Origin: Cyclobacterium lianum
GTDB taxonomy: Bacteria > Bacteroidota > Bacteroidia > Cytophagales > Cyclobacteriaceae
Assembly: GCF_900143075.1 (NCBI RefSeq)
Contig: NZ_FRCY01000002.1
Coordinates: forward strand, 124,001 to 188,000
Length of the DNA stretch: 64,000 bases
Direction: 5' to 3'
A model generated the notes under the pieces. It worked only from the letters and a program-made list of their open reading frames with translations, did no database searches and was not told the origin of the DNA. The position numbers and the translations under genes were made by a program. Below, in pieces: positions 54,294 to 62,995 of the stretch (position 1 is the first letter of the stretch; each line of letters opens with the position of its first letter).

Positions 54294-55406
54294 ATGCACC
54301 TGAAAAACCTGGAACTGATTCAATTTAAAAATTACCCAAAAGTGCAAGTGGAATTCAGCGAGGAAGTAAACTGCTTTTTCGGAGAAAACGGTGCAGGAAA
54401 AACCAACCTGCTGGATGCCATCCATTACCTCTGCCTCACCAGAAGTGCCCTGCTCCCTCTGGATAGCTATCATGTCATGCATGGAAAGGAGTTCTTCACC
54501 ATTAAAGGCGATTTCGAAAGCCACCAACAGCCCCTGTCCGTAAATTGTGTCTTTGAGAGCAGCAAAAAAAAAAGGATCAGTTTAAACGGAAAGCCTTATC
54601 AGCGCCTCAGCGAACACATTGGGCTTTTGCCCCTGGTATTGATTGCGCCGGATGATACCCTGATGATCAACGGCGGAAGCGAAGAACGAAGAAAATTTTT
54701 CGATGGCATGATCAGCCAGACCGACAGCCACTACCTGCAATTGCTCATCCGCTACCAGCACTATCTGAAGCAGAGAAATGCCCTGCTAAAAAGGTTTGCA
54801 GAGGAGAAGCGGACCGATAAGGCGCAGCTACTGCCCTATGACACCCAATTGGTCTCCCTTTCGCAGGCCATTTTCGAAAAAAGAGCTGCCTTCCTGACCG
54901 AATTCTTTCCCTATTTTGCAGACCACTACAGGGCTATTTCTGGTGAAAAGGAAAGCGTAAGTATCAGCCATGAAAGCCAGGTCCGAAAGGATAATTTTTC
55001 CCAATCCTTTGCACAGTCTCTGGAGAGAGATGTTTTGCTTAAACGAACCCATTTCGGCATTCATAAGGACGACTACCTTTTTCGACTGGACAAGCACCCC
55101 TTAAAAAAGTTTGGCTCTCAGGGGCAAAAGAAATCTTTTTTAATAAGCCTGAAACTGGCGCAATTTTTTATATTCAAGATGATCAAGGGGACCAAACCGT
55201 TATTGTTGCTGGACGATATATTTGACAAACTCGATGACAGACGGATTTTTCACCTAATGGATAGAGTGGCAAGGAAAGAGTTTGGACAGCTTTTTATTAC
55301 AGATGCAAGACCGGAAAGATCGAAAGAGATCCTGAGAAATATCCAGGCGGATACCAGGTATTTTACAATCAAAAACAACAGAATACTGGCCGATGAATCG
55401 AATTAA
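54294..55406 (+). CDS. recF: DNA replication and repair protein RecF
   Basis: A protein of 370 residues. Walker A at residues 29-37 (FGENGAGKTNLLDAIHYL), the family loop LVLIAPDDTLMINGGSEERRKFFDGMISQ near residue 115, signature GSQGQKKSFLISLKLAQ near residue 275, and Walker B LLLLDDIFDKLDDRR near residue 305. It loads RecA at single-strand gaps. Its stop overlaps the end of the convergent DoxX gene by 4 bases. Confidence 0.95.
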   Translation: MHLKNLELIQFKNYPKVQVEFSEEVNCFFGENGAGKTNLLDAIHYLCLTRSALLPLDSYHVMHGKEFFTIKGDFESHQQPLSVNCVFESSKKKRISLNGKPYQRLSEHIGLLPLVLIAPDDTLMINGGSEERRKFFDGMISQTDSHYLQLLIRYQHYLKQRNALLKRFAEEKRTDKAQLLPYDTQLVSLSQAIFEKRAAFLTEFFPYFADHYRAISGEKESVSISHESQVRKDNFSQSFAQSLERDVLLKRTHFGIHKDDYLFRLDKHPLKKFGSQGQKKSFLISLKLAQFFIFKMIKGTKPLLLLDDIFDKLDDRRIFHLMDRVARKEFGQLFITDARPERSKEILRNIQADTRYFTIKNNRILADESN

Positions 55407-55819
55407 TACCTGCGGCGCTTCAGGATTTGACCATCCAGGGAAATTTTACCCGGTCCCATCAATAATAAGACGAAAAACACCAAAAGGTACAGCAGCGGCA
55501 ACTCCTGCCTGTTGAAAGCATCGTCTCCATGCGAGATAAACGCAATTACCGCCATATTGATGATCAGGGGTATCAGAAAGAGCCTGCTCATGAAACCCAG
55601 AATCAAAAACACCGCGCAAAAGACCTCTGCAAAAATTACGAGTTGTAAGGATAAAGAAGGACCCAGTCCTATGGGGTCAGAAAAACTATTTACACGCTCC
55701 GCATAGTTGGTGATTTTTGACCAGCCGTGGGTCAACAGCATCACTGCAGATCCTACCCTCAAAAGCAATAAGGCCACATCGGGTGCAACAGGGAAATGAG
55801 AAAAAACTAATCTTTTCAT
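55403..55819 (-). CDS. DoxX-family membrane protein
   Basis: A protein of 138 residues with four membrane segments and the DoxX start VALLLLRVGSAVMLLTHGWSKI, then LQLVIFAEVFCAVFLILGFMSRL and a fourth helix LLYLLVFFVLLLMGPG. Members associate with respiratory or redox systems, but the function here is not indicated by neighbours. Confidence 0.85.
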   Translation of the reverse strand: MKRLVFSHFPVAPDVALLLLRVGSAVMLLTHGWSKITNYAERVNSFSDPIGLGPSLSLQLVIFAEVFCAVFLILGFMSRLFLIPLIINMAVIAFISHGDDAFNRQELPLLYLLVFFVLLLMGPGKISLDGQILKRRRY

Positions 55820-55953
55820 GCGCTAGAAATAAATGGGGTATTATCTGAAACGATGCTAAAGTTAAATAAAAATAAATGCGAATGACAATATTTCACCTCT
55901 CTTACCAATACACCGGATCCAAATCCGGAGAGGTTAAACCCTCGGAAATGTGC

Positions 55954-56853
55954 TCACCATAATTTTTCCGGGTATACGCCTTCCTGGTGCAGTTTTTTCA
56001 GCGAGCTCATCACGTGGGCCCTGTCCTCCGGATAGGTTACCCCAAACCAGATCCGGCCACCCTCAAGAATTTTCACTTTAGCCATATCTTCCTGTATAAG
56101 TGAGTTGACTACTTTAGGTATGTAAAACTCTGACTTCAAATTCCCCCTGCTTTCTTCCAAAAAGGGAAACCACAACTTTTCGGTCTGCTCAAACACCGCG
56201 GGATGAAATCCCCAGCAGTTCATAGAAACCGGATTTTCGGGCAATATTTTGATCCGTTCATCTCCCTCCTGATGGAAAATACCTTCAGCAGTCCTGGCGA
56301 TACTGGTACGCTCTACCATCCCCTTCAGGTATCCTTCAGCGGAGGACTCACAAACACCTCTGCTGACAGTTCCGTTTTCAGAAAGTACGTTTTTTATGGC
56401 ATAGCCCACCATACAGTGCAGGTCTGCCCGCACCTCCTTTGTCAAAAACCTGGCTAGTATCCGAAAGGCATCTTCTCCATAAAAATCGTCGGCATTGATG
56501 ACAGCGAAAGGCTCGCGGACCGCATCTTTTGCACACAATAGCGCATGGGCTGTACCATAAGGTTTCTTCCTTTCCGGGTCCCGGTATTCTGCAGGAACCC
56601 GGGTATCCAATGCCTGGACTACAAAATCCAGTTTGATATGGCTACCGAATTTGGGGACGAACAGGGCTTTGGCTTCTTCCAGGATCTCCTTCCTAACGAT
56701 AAACACCACTTTTCCAAAGCCGGAGCGTATGGCATCAAAAACGGAATATTCCAAAATGGTTTCCTTATTGGGTCCAAACCCATCGATTTGTTTGTCTCCT
56801 CCATATCTGCTGCCCATTCCTGCAGCAAGTATCAAAAGTGTAGGCTTATTCAT
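55954..56853 (-). CDS. Sugar-phosphate nucleotidyltransferase-like protein
   Basis: A protein of ~299 residues with the pyrophosphorylase motif LLILAAGMGSRYGGDKQIDGFGP at the N terminus, which decides the start at 56853 (or the ATG one codon earlier). The metal-binding INADDFYGEDAFRIL is near residue 110, followed by VSMNCWGFHPAVFEQTEKLWFPFL. It would join a sugar phosphate to a nucleoside triphosphate; the sugar is not known. The end GVTYPEDRAHVMSSLKKLHQEGVYPEKLW is typical of this Bacteroidota group. It stands alone. Confidence 0.82.
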   Translation of the reverse strand: MNKPTLLILAAGMGSRYGGDKQIDGFGPNKETILEYSVFDAIRSGFGKVVFIVRKEILEEAKALFVPKFGSHIKLDFVVQALDTRVPAEYRDPERKKPYGTAHALLCAKDAVREPFAVINADDFYGEDAFRILARFLTKEVRADLHCMVGYAIKNVLSENGTVSRGVCESSAEGYLKGMVERTSIARTAEGIFHQEGDERIKILPENPVSMNCWGFHPAVFEQTEKLWFPFLEESRGNLKSEFYIPKVVNSLIQEDMAKVKILEGGRIWFGVTYPEDRAHVMSSLKKLHQEGVYPEKLW

Positions 56854-57227
56854 CATTTCTACAAAAGAATTGGTGGTAAGTATAAAATGCAAAATATGAC
56901 AATTCCCGCAAAGTTAATTTTTTTACCCTTCCCCCAGAGATTTACCTCCACCTTTTTTGGCAGGTGTGTCTCAAGCTGGCAATGTTTAAAGGATTACTAA
57001 AACAATCTAAACTAGCGATTAAATCACCAATAATAAACTATTAAGGGTATTTTTCATATCCATTCATATACTTCAAACAGTTTTTTAATGTTATATGGGT
57101 TATTTTACACCCATTAATCAATATTAAGGCAAAAATCTATTGTTAAATCGAAATTGATTTTTTAATTTTGAAAAAAATAAATTTTTAATCGTAGAATCAT
57201 TAATAAAACATTAACCCTGTTATAAAA
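56854..57227. other. A/T-rich gap before glnB
   Basis: 374 bases with no gene. It contains the glnB promoter candidate at 57140-57170. Confidence 0.6.
57140..57170 (+). promoter_or_regulatory. Promoter of glnB-amtB
   Basis: TTG at 57140-57142, 20 bases, then TAATTTTG at 57163-57170, an exact TAnnTTTG box. The expected start near 57177 leaves a leader of about 50 bases. Confidence 0.55.
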
Positions 57228-57566
57228 ATGAAAAAAATTGAAGCTTTAATTAGGACTTCGAAATTTGAAGAAATTCATAATTGCCTGTCAGGACTGGGGG
57301 TGAAATTTCTTACATTTTACGAGGTGAAAGGAATGGGACTGCAGCACGCCAAAATGCAAACTTACCGGGGAGTGGCTTACGAACCGACTTTCATTCCGAG
57401 GACAAAACTGGAGATCGTCGTGCCAGACGATATGGAAGAAGACGTGGTCAAGTGTATCCTGCGGGAGGGCAAAACAGGTGAAGTTGGTGATGGCAAAATA
57501 TTCGTCTACGATGTGGGCAAAGCGTTCCGAATCAGAAATGATGATACCGGAGAGAGTGCCCTGTAA
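57228..57566 (+). CDS. glnB: P-II family nitrogen regulatory protein
   Basis: A protein of 112 residues. The T loop (residues ~37-56) reads GLQHAKMQTYRGVAYEPTFIP and keeps Tyr51, the residue uridylylated in enterobacteria. The B loop TGEVGDGKIFVYDV (residues ~82-95) is the ATP-binding part. It senses 2-oxoglutarate and ATP/ADP and blocks the ammonium channel when nitrogen is plentiful. The gene is 57 bases before amtB, the usual pair, so it is probably a GlnK-type P-II. Confidence 0.93.
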   Translation: MKKIEALIRTSKFEEIHNCLSGLGVKFLTFYEVKGMGLQHAKMQTYRGVAYEPTFIPRTKLEIVVPDDMEEDVVKCILREGKTGEVGDGKIFVYDVGKAFRIRNDDTGESAL

Positions 57567-57623
57567 CCGGTTTGAATACCAGACATCACCCAAATTTTAT
57601 CCAACTTATAAAATCTTATTTCG

Positions 57624-58856
57624 ATGAATCAGGAATTATTTACCATCAACAACCTTTGGATCATGGTAGCCACTATATTGGTTTTTATCATGCACCTGGG
57701 ATTTGCCGCTTTGGAGGCCGGACTCACAAGAGCGAAAAACACCGTTAATATTTTGTTTAAAAACACCGTCATCCCGGCATTGGGATTGATCACTTATGCC
57801 TTTATTGGTTTCAACCTGATGTATCCCGGAGAGGCCTTTTCAGGGGGTGTATTTGGCCTGGCTGGCCTGGGTTTGAGTCTTCCCGATGGCTGGGATACCG
57901 CAACCTATAGTGAGGGCTATACCTTTTTTACGGATTTTATCTTTCAGGCCATGTTTGCCGCCACCGCAGCAACCATAGTTTCCGGAGCCGTAGCGGAAAG
58001 GATCAAGCTTGGTCCCTTTTTATTCTTCTCCCTGTTGTATGTAGGCATTTGCTACCCCATCGCCGGAATGTGGAAATGGGGAGGCGGATTCCTGGATACG
58101 CTGGCTACGCCGTTTTATGACTTTGCCGGATCTACCATCGTTCATTCAGTGGGCGGCTGGGGTGCCTTGATTGGCGCATACCTCCTGGGCCCGAGAATCG
58201 GAAAATACAAAGAGGGCAAAACCAATGCGATCCCCGGCCACAATCTACCCCTGGCAACTTTCGGCGTATTCTTGCTTTGGTTTGGATGGTTTGGCTTCAA
58301 TGGCGGCTCTGTGCTTTCTGCTGATCCCGGTGCTGTATCTCTGGTTTTTGTGACCACCGCACTGGCAGCAGCAGCCGGCGCATTCGGTGCCTTACTTGCT
58401 TCTTACCTTAAGTTTAAGGCTTACGATATCACCATGGTACTGAACGGAATTCTGGCAGGCCTGGTGAGCATCACCGCCGGCGCAGACCTCATGTCTCCTA
58501 CCGATGCAGTGATCATTGGCTTTGTAGGTGGCATTCTGGTGGTCTTCGGTGTGGTACTTTTTGACAAAATCAAAGTGGATGACCCTGTTGGTGCCATCTC
58601 GGTTCACCTGATTTGTGGTATTTGGGGTACTCTGGCCGTGGGTATCTTTGGCGATCTGGCCGGTGGATCACAGATCTTGTCCCAACTGACAGGTATTGTC
58701 GCTATCGGGGCCTTTTGTGTTGCGTTCAGCTTTGTAGTCTTCTTTGTACTCAAAAAGACCACCGGTATACGGGTGGACGAACGAGAGGAAATAGAAGGAT
58801 TGGACATCAACGAGCACGGCATGCATGCTTATCCGGATTTTGCGACCAAGGAATAA
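57624..58856 (+). CDS. amtB: Ammonium transporter
   Basis: An Amt-family channel of 410 residues with 11 membrane segments. The twin pore histidines are in GSTIVHSVGGWGALIGAYLLGPRIGK (near residue 174) and ISVHLICGIWGTLAVGIFGD (near residue 330). The N terminus MNQELFTINNLWIMVATILVFIMHLGFAALEAG starts directly in the first helix without a cleaved signal. The C-terminal tail EREEIEGLDINEHGMHAYPDF is the region that contacts P-II. Confidence 0.95.
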   Translation: MNQELFTINNLWIMVATILVFIMHLGFAALEAGLTRAKNTVNILFKNTVIPALGLITYAFIGFNLMYPGEAFSGGVFGLAGLGLSLPDGWDTATYSEGYTFFTDFIFQAMFAATAATIVSGAVAERIKLGPFLFFSLLYVGICYPIAGMWKWGGGFLDTLATPFYDFAGSTIVHSVGGWGALIGAYLLGPRIGKYKEGKTNAIPGHNLPLATFGVFLLWFGWFGFNGGSVLSADPGAVSLVFVTTALAAAAGAFGALLASYLKFKAYDITMVLNGILAGLVSITAGADLMSPTDAVIIGFVGGILVVFGVVLFDKIKVDDPVGAISVHLICGIWGTLAVGIFGDLAGGSQILSQLTGIVAIGAFCVAFSFVVFFVLKKTTGIRVDEREEIEGLDINEHGMHAYPDFATKE

Positions 58857-59173
58857 TTGGTACACCTGAAGCTGATCAATAAAACAATTGGCAGATAAAA
58901 AGGGGCGGTCTTCGGGATCGCCCCTTTATTTTTTAGCTGATGATAGCATAGCTGAGGCTGGAGCAACTGAAAATTAAACCATACCATTGTGGATCAACGA
59001 TATCTTTCACCCCTCCGCTCTCTGTAGCAGCAGGATTCAGGCCTTTATACTATAAATGCTGTAGTTAAACCTGACCCTACACTACATTCACTAAATTCGC
59101 CTCAAAACATTTTACCCGCATTCCATATAGAATAACGAACTTTGAAAATCTACATCCATCAAAAAGAATGGGG
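58857..59173. other. Gap after amtB
   Basis: 317 bases containing only the amtB terminator; the rest shows nothing recognisable. Confidence 0.6.
58898..58934 (+). terminator. Terminator of glnB-amtB
   Basis: AAAGGGGCGGTC pairs with GATCGCCCCTTT (one G-U) around a UUCG loop closed by C-G, followed by ATTTTTT. Confidence 0.9.
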
Positions 59174-61456
59174 CTAGTTCCTCCTCATGGGGTTAGGGCC
59201 AGCAGACGTACCTCTTGCCGGCATTTGCTGCTTAAACATTTCAAATTTGGAAGGCTTGAACTGACGTGGCCAGTAATTGTTGGTTTCGTTAATGTCCGCA
59301 GTTTCCCGGTACGGATCCAATACGATCTGTTTGACCATTTTTTCTTTGGCAAAGACCTTACTGACCTGGTATTCGTCCAGTCGCCAAATCTGGGCTGGTA
59401 TACGTTCGAGCTCAGATGTCCCGTCTTCGTACTGAAATTCGAGGATTATCGGCATGACGAGTCCGCCCACATTTTCGAATTTAATTTCGTAGAAATTCAA
59501 TCCGCTCTCCAGCATGGCCCTTTCATCCGGGCTAAGGCTATTGATGAAATTCTGGTAAGCACGTTCATCTTCGGGTGCGACGCGAAACTGGTCGTAGCTG
59601 TTGTAAAAATCTGCAGCCTCCGGATCTTTTTCGACATAGGTTTCGGGGATGGCATCGGCATTCCTGCTCCTTGAAATGTAAGACTCCTCTCTCTCGTATG
59701 CGGCCCGCTGTTCAGCTTTTACCTCAGCGGGCTTCTTGTTGTCAATTTTGTACCAGCTTACCTCCTGTATGGCAATATCTACAGGATCAGTACCATAAAA
59801 CCAGCCCCTCCAGAACCAATCCAGGTCTACTGCTGAAGCATCTTCGAGGGTCCTGAACAAGTCATCCGGAGTAGGGTGCTTAAACATCCATCGCTGAGCA
59901 TAGGTTTTGAACGCATGGTCAAATAGGTCTCTGCCCATCACCGTTTCTCTTAAAATGTTCAGTGCTGTGGCAGGTTTTGCATAGGCATTAGGGCCAAATT
60001 GGATAATATTTTCAGAGTTGGTCATGATCGGCTCCAGCAAATGCTTTTCACTCCGCATATAGGGTGCGATCTTGTGTGCCGGCCCCCTTCTGGACGGATA
60101 GCCACGCTCCCACTCTTGCTCTGCCAAAAACTGCATGAAGGTATTCAATCCTTCGTCCATCCATGTCCATTGGCGTTCGTCAGAATTGACGATCATCGGA
60201 AAAAAGTTGTGACCAACTTCGTGGATAATCACGGAAATCATACCATACTTTATGGCCGCGGTATAGGTGCCGTCCGTATCTGGCCGGCCATAATTGAAAC
60301 AGATCATGGGATACTCCATTCCGTTGGTGGCCTCTACAGAAATGGCCACAGGATAGGGGTAATCAAAGGTTCTGGCAGAATAGGATTTCAGGGTGTGGGC
60401 CACCACACGGGTAGAATACTGCTCCCAAAGAGGATTGGCTTCTTTGGCATAATAGGACATGGCCATCACTTCCTTATCCCCCAGCTTTACGGCCATGGCG
60501 TCCCAAATAAATTTTCGGGAAGAGGTCCATGCAAAATCCCTGACATTTTCGGCATGGTACACCCAGGTCTTTTTGGTACTAGCCTTCCCTTTCTCAAGCT
60601 TCTCAGCTTCATCCTGTGTACGGATGATCACAGGCTTATCGAAAGTGGTTTTGGCTTGATTCCAGCGCTCCATTTCCTTGCTGCTAAGTACCTCCTGCGG
60701 ATTTTGCAATACACCGGTAGCACCTACCATGTGGTCAGCAGGCACGGTAATAGACACCTGGTAATCTCCAAATACAAGTGCAAATTCACCCCGACCAACA
60801 AATTGCTTGTTTTGCCAGCCTTCAAAATCAGAATATACGGCCATTCGTGGAAACCATTCCGACATGGTATAGAGATAATTGCCATCTTCCTCAAAATATT
60901 CATACCCCGGCCTGCCTCCTATAAAACTCATCCGGTCATGAATGTTGAAACTCCATTCTATATGAAAGGTAAAACGCTCTCCCGGCTTTAAGGGCTGTGC
61001 CAGATCCAGACGCATCATGGTTTGATTTACGGTGGCCGGAATCTCGTTGCCATCTTCGTCCAGCACGGAATAGATTTTCAGCCCCAGGTCCATGTCGTGC
61101 CAGATGATGCCCTGCAATTGCCTCAAGCTCATTTTCGGCTGAATACTGCTGGCCGACATTTTGGGAGTTTCCGAATCTTTGTCCCGTTGATTCTGGTCTA
61201 GCTGCAGCCATAGGTAGGCCAGCGGATCGGGTGATTGGTTGTAATAGGTCACCTTCTCCTTGCCCCGTATCGATTGGTTTTCGTCGTTCAGCTCTACAGC
61301 TATCTCGTAGTCTGCTTTCTGTTGCCAATATTGATGACCCGGTGCGCCGGATGCAGTTCGATACACATTGGGGGACCTCAGCATGGGCCCTAATTGTTCA
61401 AAACGGTTAGCATGCCGTTGCTCATCCACCTGCGCCACAGCCGCTCCCTGGATCAA
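59174..61456 (-). CDS. M1-family metallopeptidase, signal sequence out of frame
   Basis: A protein of ~760 residues counted from a TTG at 61456. The zinc site is VIIHEVGHNFFPMIVNSDERQWTWMDEGLN (about residues 408-437), a HExxH plus downstream Glu. An N-terminal M1 beta domain (YEIAVELNDENQSIRGKEKVTYYNQSPDPLAYLWLQL) and a helical C-terminal part follow the family plan. Odd: the best start, ATG at 61497, is followed by a (CTTTT)4 tract that throws the frame, giving a stop after 14 codons. Removing one pentamer would fuse it in frame and create the signal peptide MKIFSFLFLATLLIQGAA. As given, the secreted form cannot be made, except by slippage. Confidence 0.85.
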   Translation of the reverse strand: MIQGAAVAQVDEQRHANRFEQLGPMLRSPNVYRTASGAPGHQYWQQKADYEIAVELNDENQSIRGKEKVTYYNQSPDPLAYLWLQLDQNQRDKDSETPKMSASSIQPKMSLRQLQGIIWHDMDLGLKIYSVLDEDGNEIPATVNQTMMRLDLAQPLKPGERFTFHIEWSFNIHDRMSFIGGRPGYEYFEEDGNYLYTMSEWFPRMAVYSDFEGWQNKQFVGRGEFALVFGDYQVSITVPADHMVGATGVLQNPQEVLSSKEMERWNQAKTTFDKPVIIRTQDEAEKLEKGKASTKKTWVYHAENVRDFAWTSSRKFIWDAMAVKLGDKEVMAMSYYAKEANPLWEQYSTRVVAHTLKSYSARTFDYPYPVAISVEATNGMEYPMICFNYGRPDTDGTYTAAIKYGMISVIIHEVGHNFFPMIVNSDERQWTWMDEGLNTFMQFLAEQEWERGYPSRRGPAHKIAPYMRSEKHLLEPIMTNSENIIQFGPNAYAKPATALNILRETVMGRDLFDHAFKTYAQRWMFKHPTPDDLFRTLEDASAVDLDWFWRGWFYGTDPVDIAIQEVSWYKIDNKKPAEVKAEQRAAYEREESYISRSRNADAIPETYVEKDPEAADFYNSYDQFRVAPEDERAYQNFINSLSPDERAMLESGLNFYEIKFENVGGLVMPIILEFQYEDGTSELERIPAQIWRLDEYQVSKVFAKEKMVKQIVLDPYRETADINETNNYWPRQFKPSKFEMFKQQMPARGTSAGPNPMRRN

Positions 61457-61469
61457 TAAAGTAGCGAGG

Positions 61470-61489
61470 AAAAGAAAAGAAAAGAAAAG
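61470..61489 (-). repeat. Pentanucleotide repeat (CTTTT)4 in the M1 peptidase signal sequence
   Basis: On the plus strand AAAAG occurs four times in tandem at 61470-61489, six bases inside the ATG at 61497-61495 (minus). Copy number decides the frame: three or six copies join the ATG with the peptidase, four or five do not. This is the arrangement of a phase-variable start. Confidence 0.75.
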
Positions 61490-61738
61490 ATTTTCATTTA
61501 TTTAAAGTTTGTCAGTTTTGCTTACGTAAATGCCGGCACGTGTACCGATATCGCTTAAAACCCGCAGCGTATAGATTCATTATAAATTGCCCGTTCACCA
61601 TTCTTTAATTGCTGGTCCCTTGTTGTAGGCAAAGCTTTCCTGTAGGGGCCAAAAAACCACCCTCCCAGTGTTTTAAAGCTGGAATTTAACAAATAAAGCT
61701 TTATCCTGTACCTATAACCTCTAAAAGTTAACCGTTTT

Positions 61739-62320
61739 CTACCAATATTTGTTGTCCAGGATCATCATAGTAGCCATGCCCAGTATGATGGACGATATGA
61801 CCAGGACCCATTCTTTCCGGTTCACACCAAAAATTCCCACGACCAGTGAGGAGGCGATGAGAAACAGGATAACGATGACCAGTTGACCAACCTCCAGACC
61901 AATATTAAACGCAAGCAGCGGCTGGAATATGGATTGTTCTCTTCCCAGCAGGGATCTCAGATAATTGGAAAATCCAAGTCCGTGAATCAATCCAAAAAAC
62001 AGGGCAAACAGGTAATTGAGTTGCAGGCCCCTACCCCCCGAAGGACGGGGTTTGAGTATATTGGTAAATGCAGTGATCGCAATGGTCACGGGTATCAAAA
62101 ATTCAACCAGATCCGAATTAATCCTTACCAGCTCAAGGGTTGCCAGGGCCAGGGTAAGGGAATGGCCGATGGTAAAAGCCGTAACCAGAACAACAATCTT
62201 TCCCCAATCCCGCATCACATAAATAACAGCCAGAGAGATGACAAAAAGTATGTGGTCAAAACCTTTAAGGTCAAGGATATGTTGGATTCCCAAATTAAAA
62301 TACAACTGAAACTGGCTCAT
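61739..62320 (-). CDS. HupE/UreJ-family membrane protein
   Basis: A protein of 193 residues with about six membrane segments. The start is FNLGIQHILDLKGFDHILFVISLAVIY with conserved His and Asp. VLVTAFTIGHSLTLALATL and LFFGLIHGLGFSNYLRSL are further HupE hallmarks with metal-ligating His residues. Relatives are nickel or cobalt permease-like proteins. The reading direction is divergent from the DUF6702 gene. Confidence 0.85.
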   Translation of the reverse strand: MSQFQLYFNLGIQHILDLKGFDHILFVISLAVIYVMRDWGKIVVLVTAFTIGHSLTLALATLELVRINSDLVEFLIPVTIAITAFTNILKPRPSGGRGLQLNYLFALFFGLIHGLGFSNYLRSLLGREQSIFQPLLAFNIGLEVGQLVIVILFLIASSLVVGIFGVNRKEWVLVISSIILGMATMMILDNKYW

Positions 62321-62408
62321 AAGACTGGTAAATATTTTGCTTTTGGTTTAAAATTTTGTTGTAATATTAGTGCATATTTTACAGATTAAACAAAAATTAT
62401 CTTTCTAA

Positions 62409-62900
62409 ATGCTTGCTATCAAAGTATTGCTGTTGCAGCTTCCCTTCTGGCTGGGCCTGCATCCGTTTTATATCAGTCTTACCGACATGGTGTTTAATGA
62501 AAGCAGCCAGACGGTTGAAATAGCCCAAAAAATTTTCTGGGATGATCTGGAGGTAGCGCTGAGCAATAGATCCGGACAGAAGGTCAATTTTCTCGAACCG
62601 GCGCAGAAGGCAGTGCTGGAATCCCAAATAGAAGACTATATTTTGGCCCACAATTCCCTCCTTATCCATGGCGATACCATCGCTCTTAGCTACCTGGGCC
62701 ATGAAATCGAAGCTGAAGCTGCCTGGTTTTACATGGAGTCGGAACAAATTTCCAATCCTGAAGAGATCACCATTTATAACAATATTTTAATCGATGATTT
62801 CCCCCTGCAGCAAAATATTGTAAACTTCTACAAAAACCGGAAACCAAAAAGCCTCATTACCCGGAAAGATAAAACTTCGGGCACCCTGATACTGGATTGA
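62409..62900 (+). CDS. DUF6702-family protein
   Basis: A protein of 163 residues with a short hydrophobic N terminus (MLAIKVLLLQLPFWLGLHPFYISLTDM) and the family pattern HPFYISLTDMVFNESSQTVEIAQKIFWDDLE, then a beta-rich part with HEIEAEAAWFYMESEQ. The function is unknown. I recall that Cytophagales often place it beside HupE-like and M1 peptidase genes, as here. Confidence 0.7.
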   Translation: MLAIKVLLLQLPFWLGLHPFYISLTDMVFNESSQTVEIAQKIFWDDLEVALSNRSGQKVNFLEPAQKAVLESQIEDYILAHNSLLIHGDTIALSYLGHEIEAEAAWFYMESEQISNPEEITIYNNILIDDFPLQQNIVNFYKNRKPKSLITRKDKTSGTLILD

Positions 62901-62942
62901 ATGCAGTTAACGCAAGCATTCAACCCTGTTTACCCCTGGACA

Positions 62943-62982
62943 CAAAAAAACCATCCCTTACAAATAAAGGATGGTTTTTTTG
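62943..62982. terminator. Bidirectional terminator between the DUF6702 gene and susD
   Basis: AACCATCC...GGATGGTT stem with inner TTA/TAA pairs, an A run on the left and a T run on the right, serving both convergent genes. Confidence 0.85.
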
Positions 62983-62995
62983 TACTATTCAGGTG

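Noticed and set aside
57000-57227. Sigma-54 promoter upstream of glnB
   Set aside because: No GG-N10-GC pair with proper context was found; a normal TTG/TAnnTTTG promoter is present instead.
59999-60991. Plus-strand frame of 330 codons opposite the M1 peptidase
   Set aside because: Antisense shadow; the M1 zinc motif and full domain plan are on the other strand.
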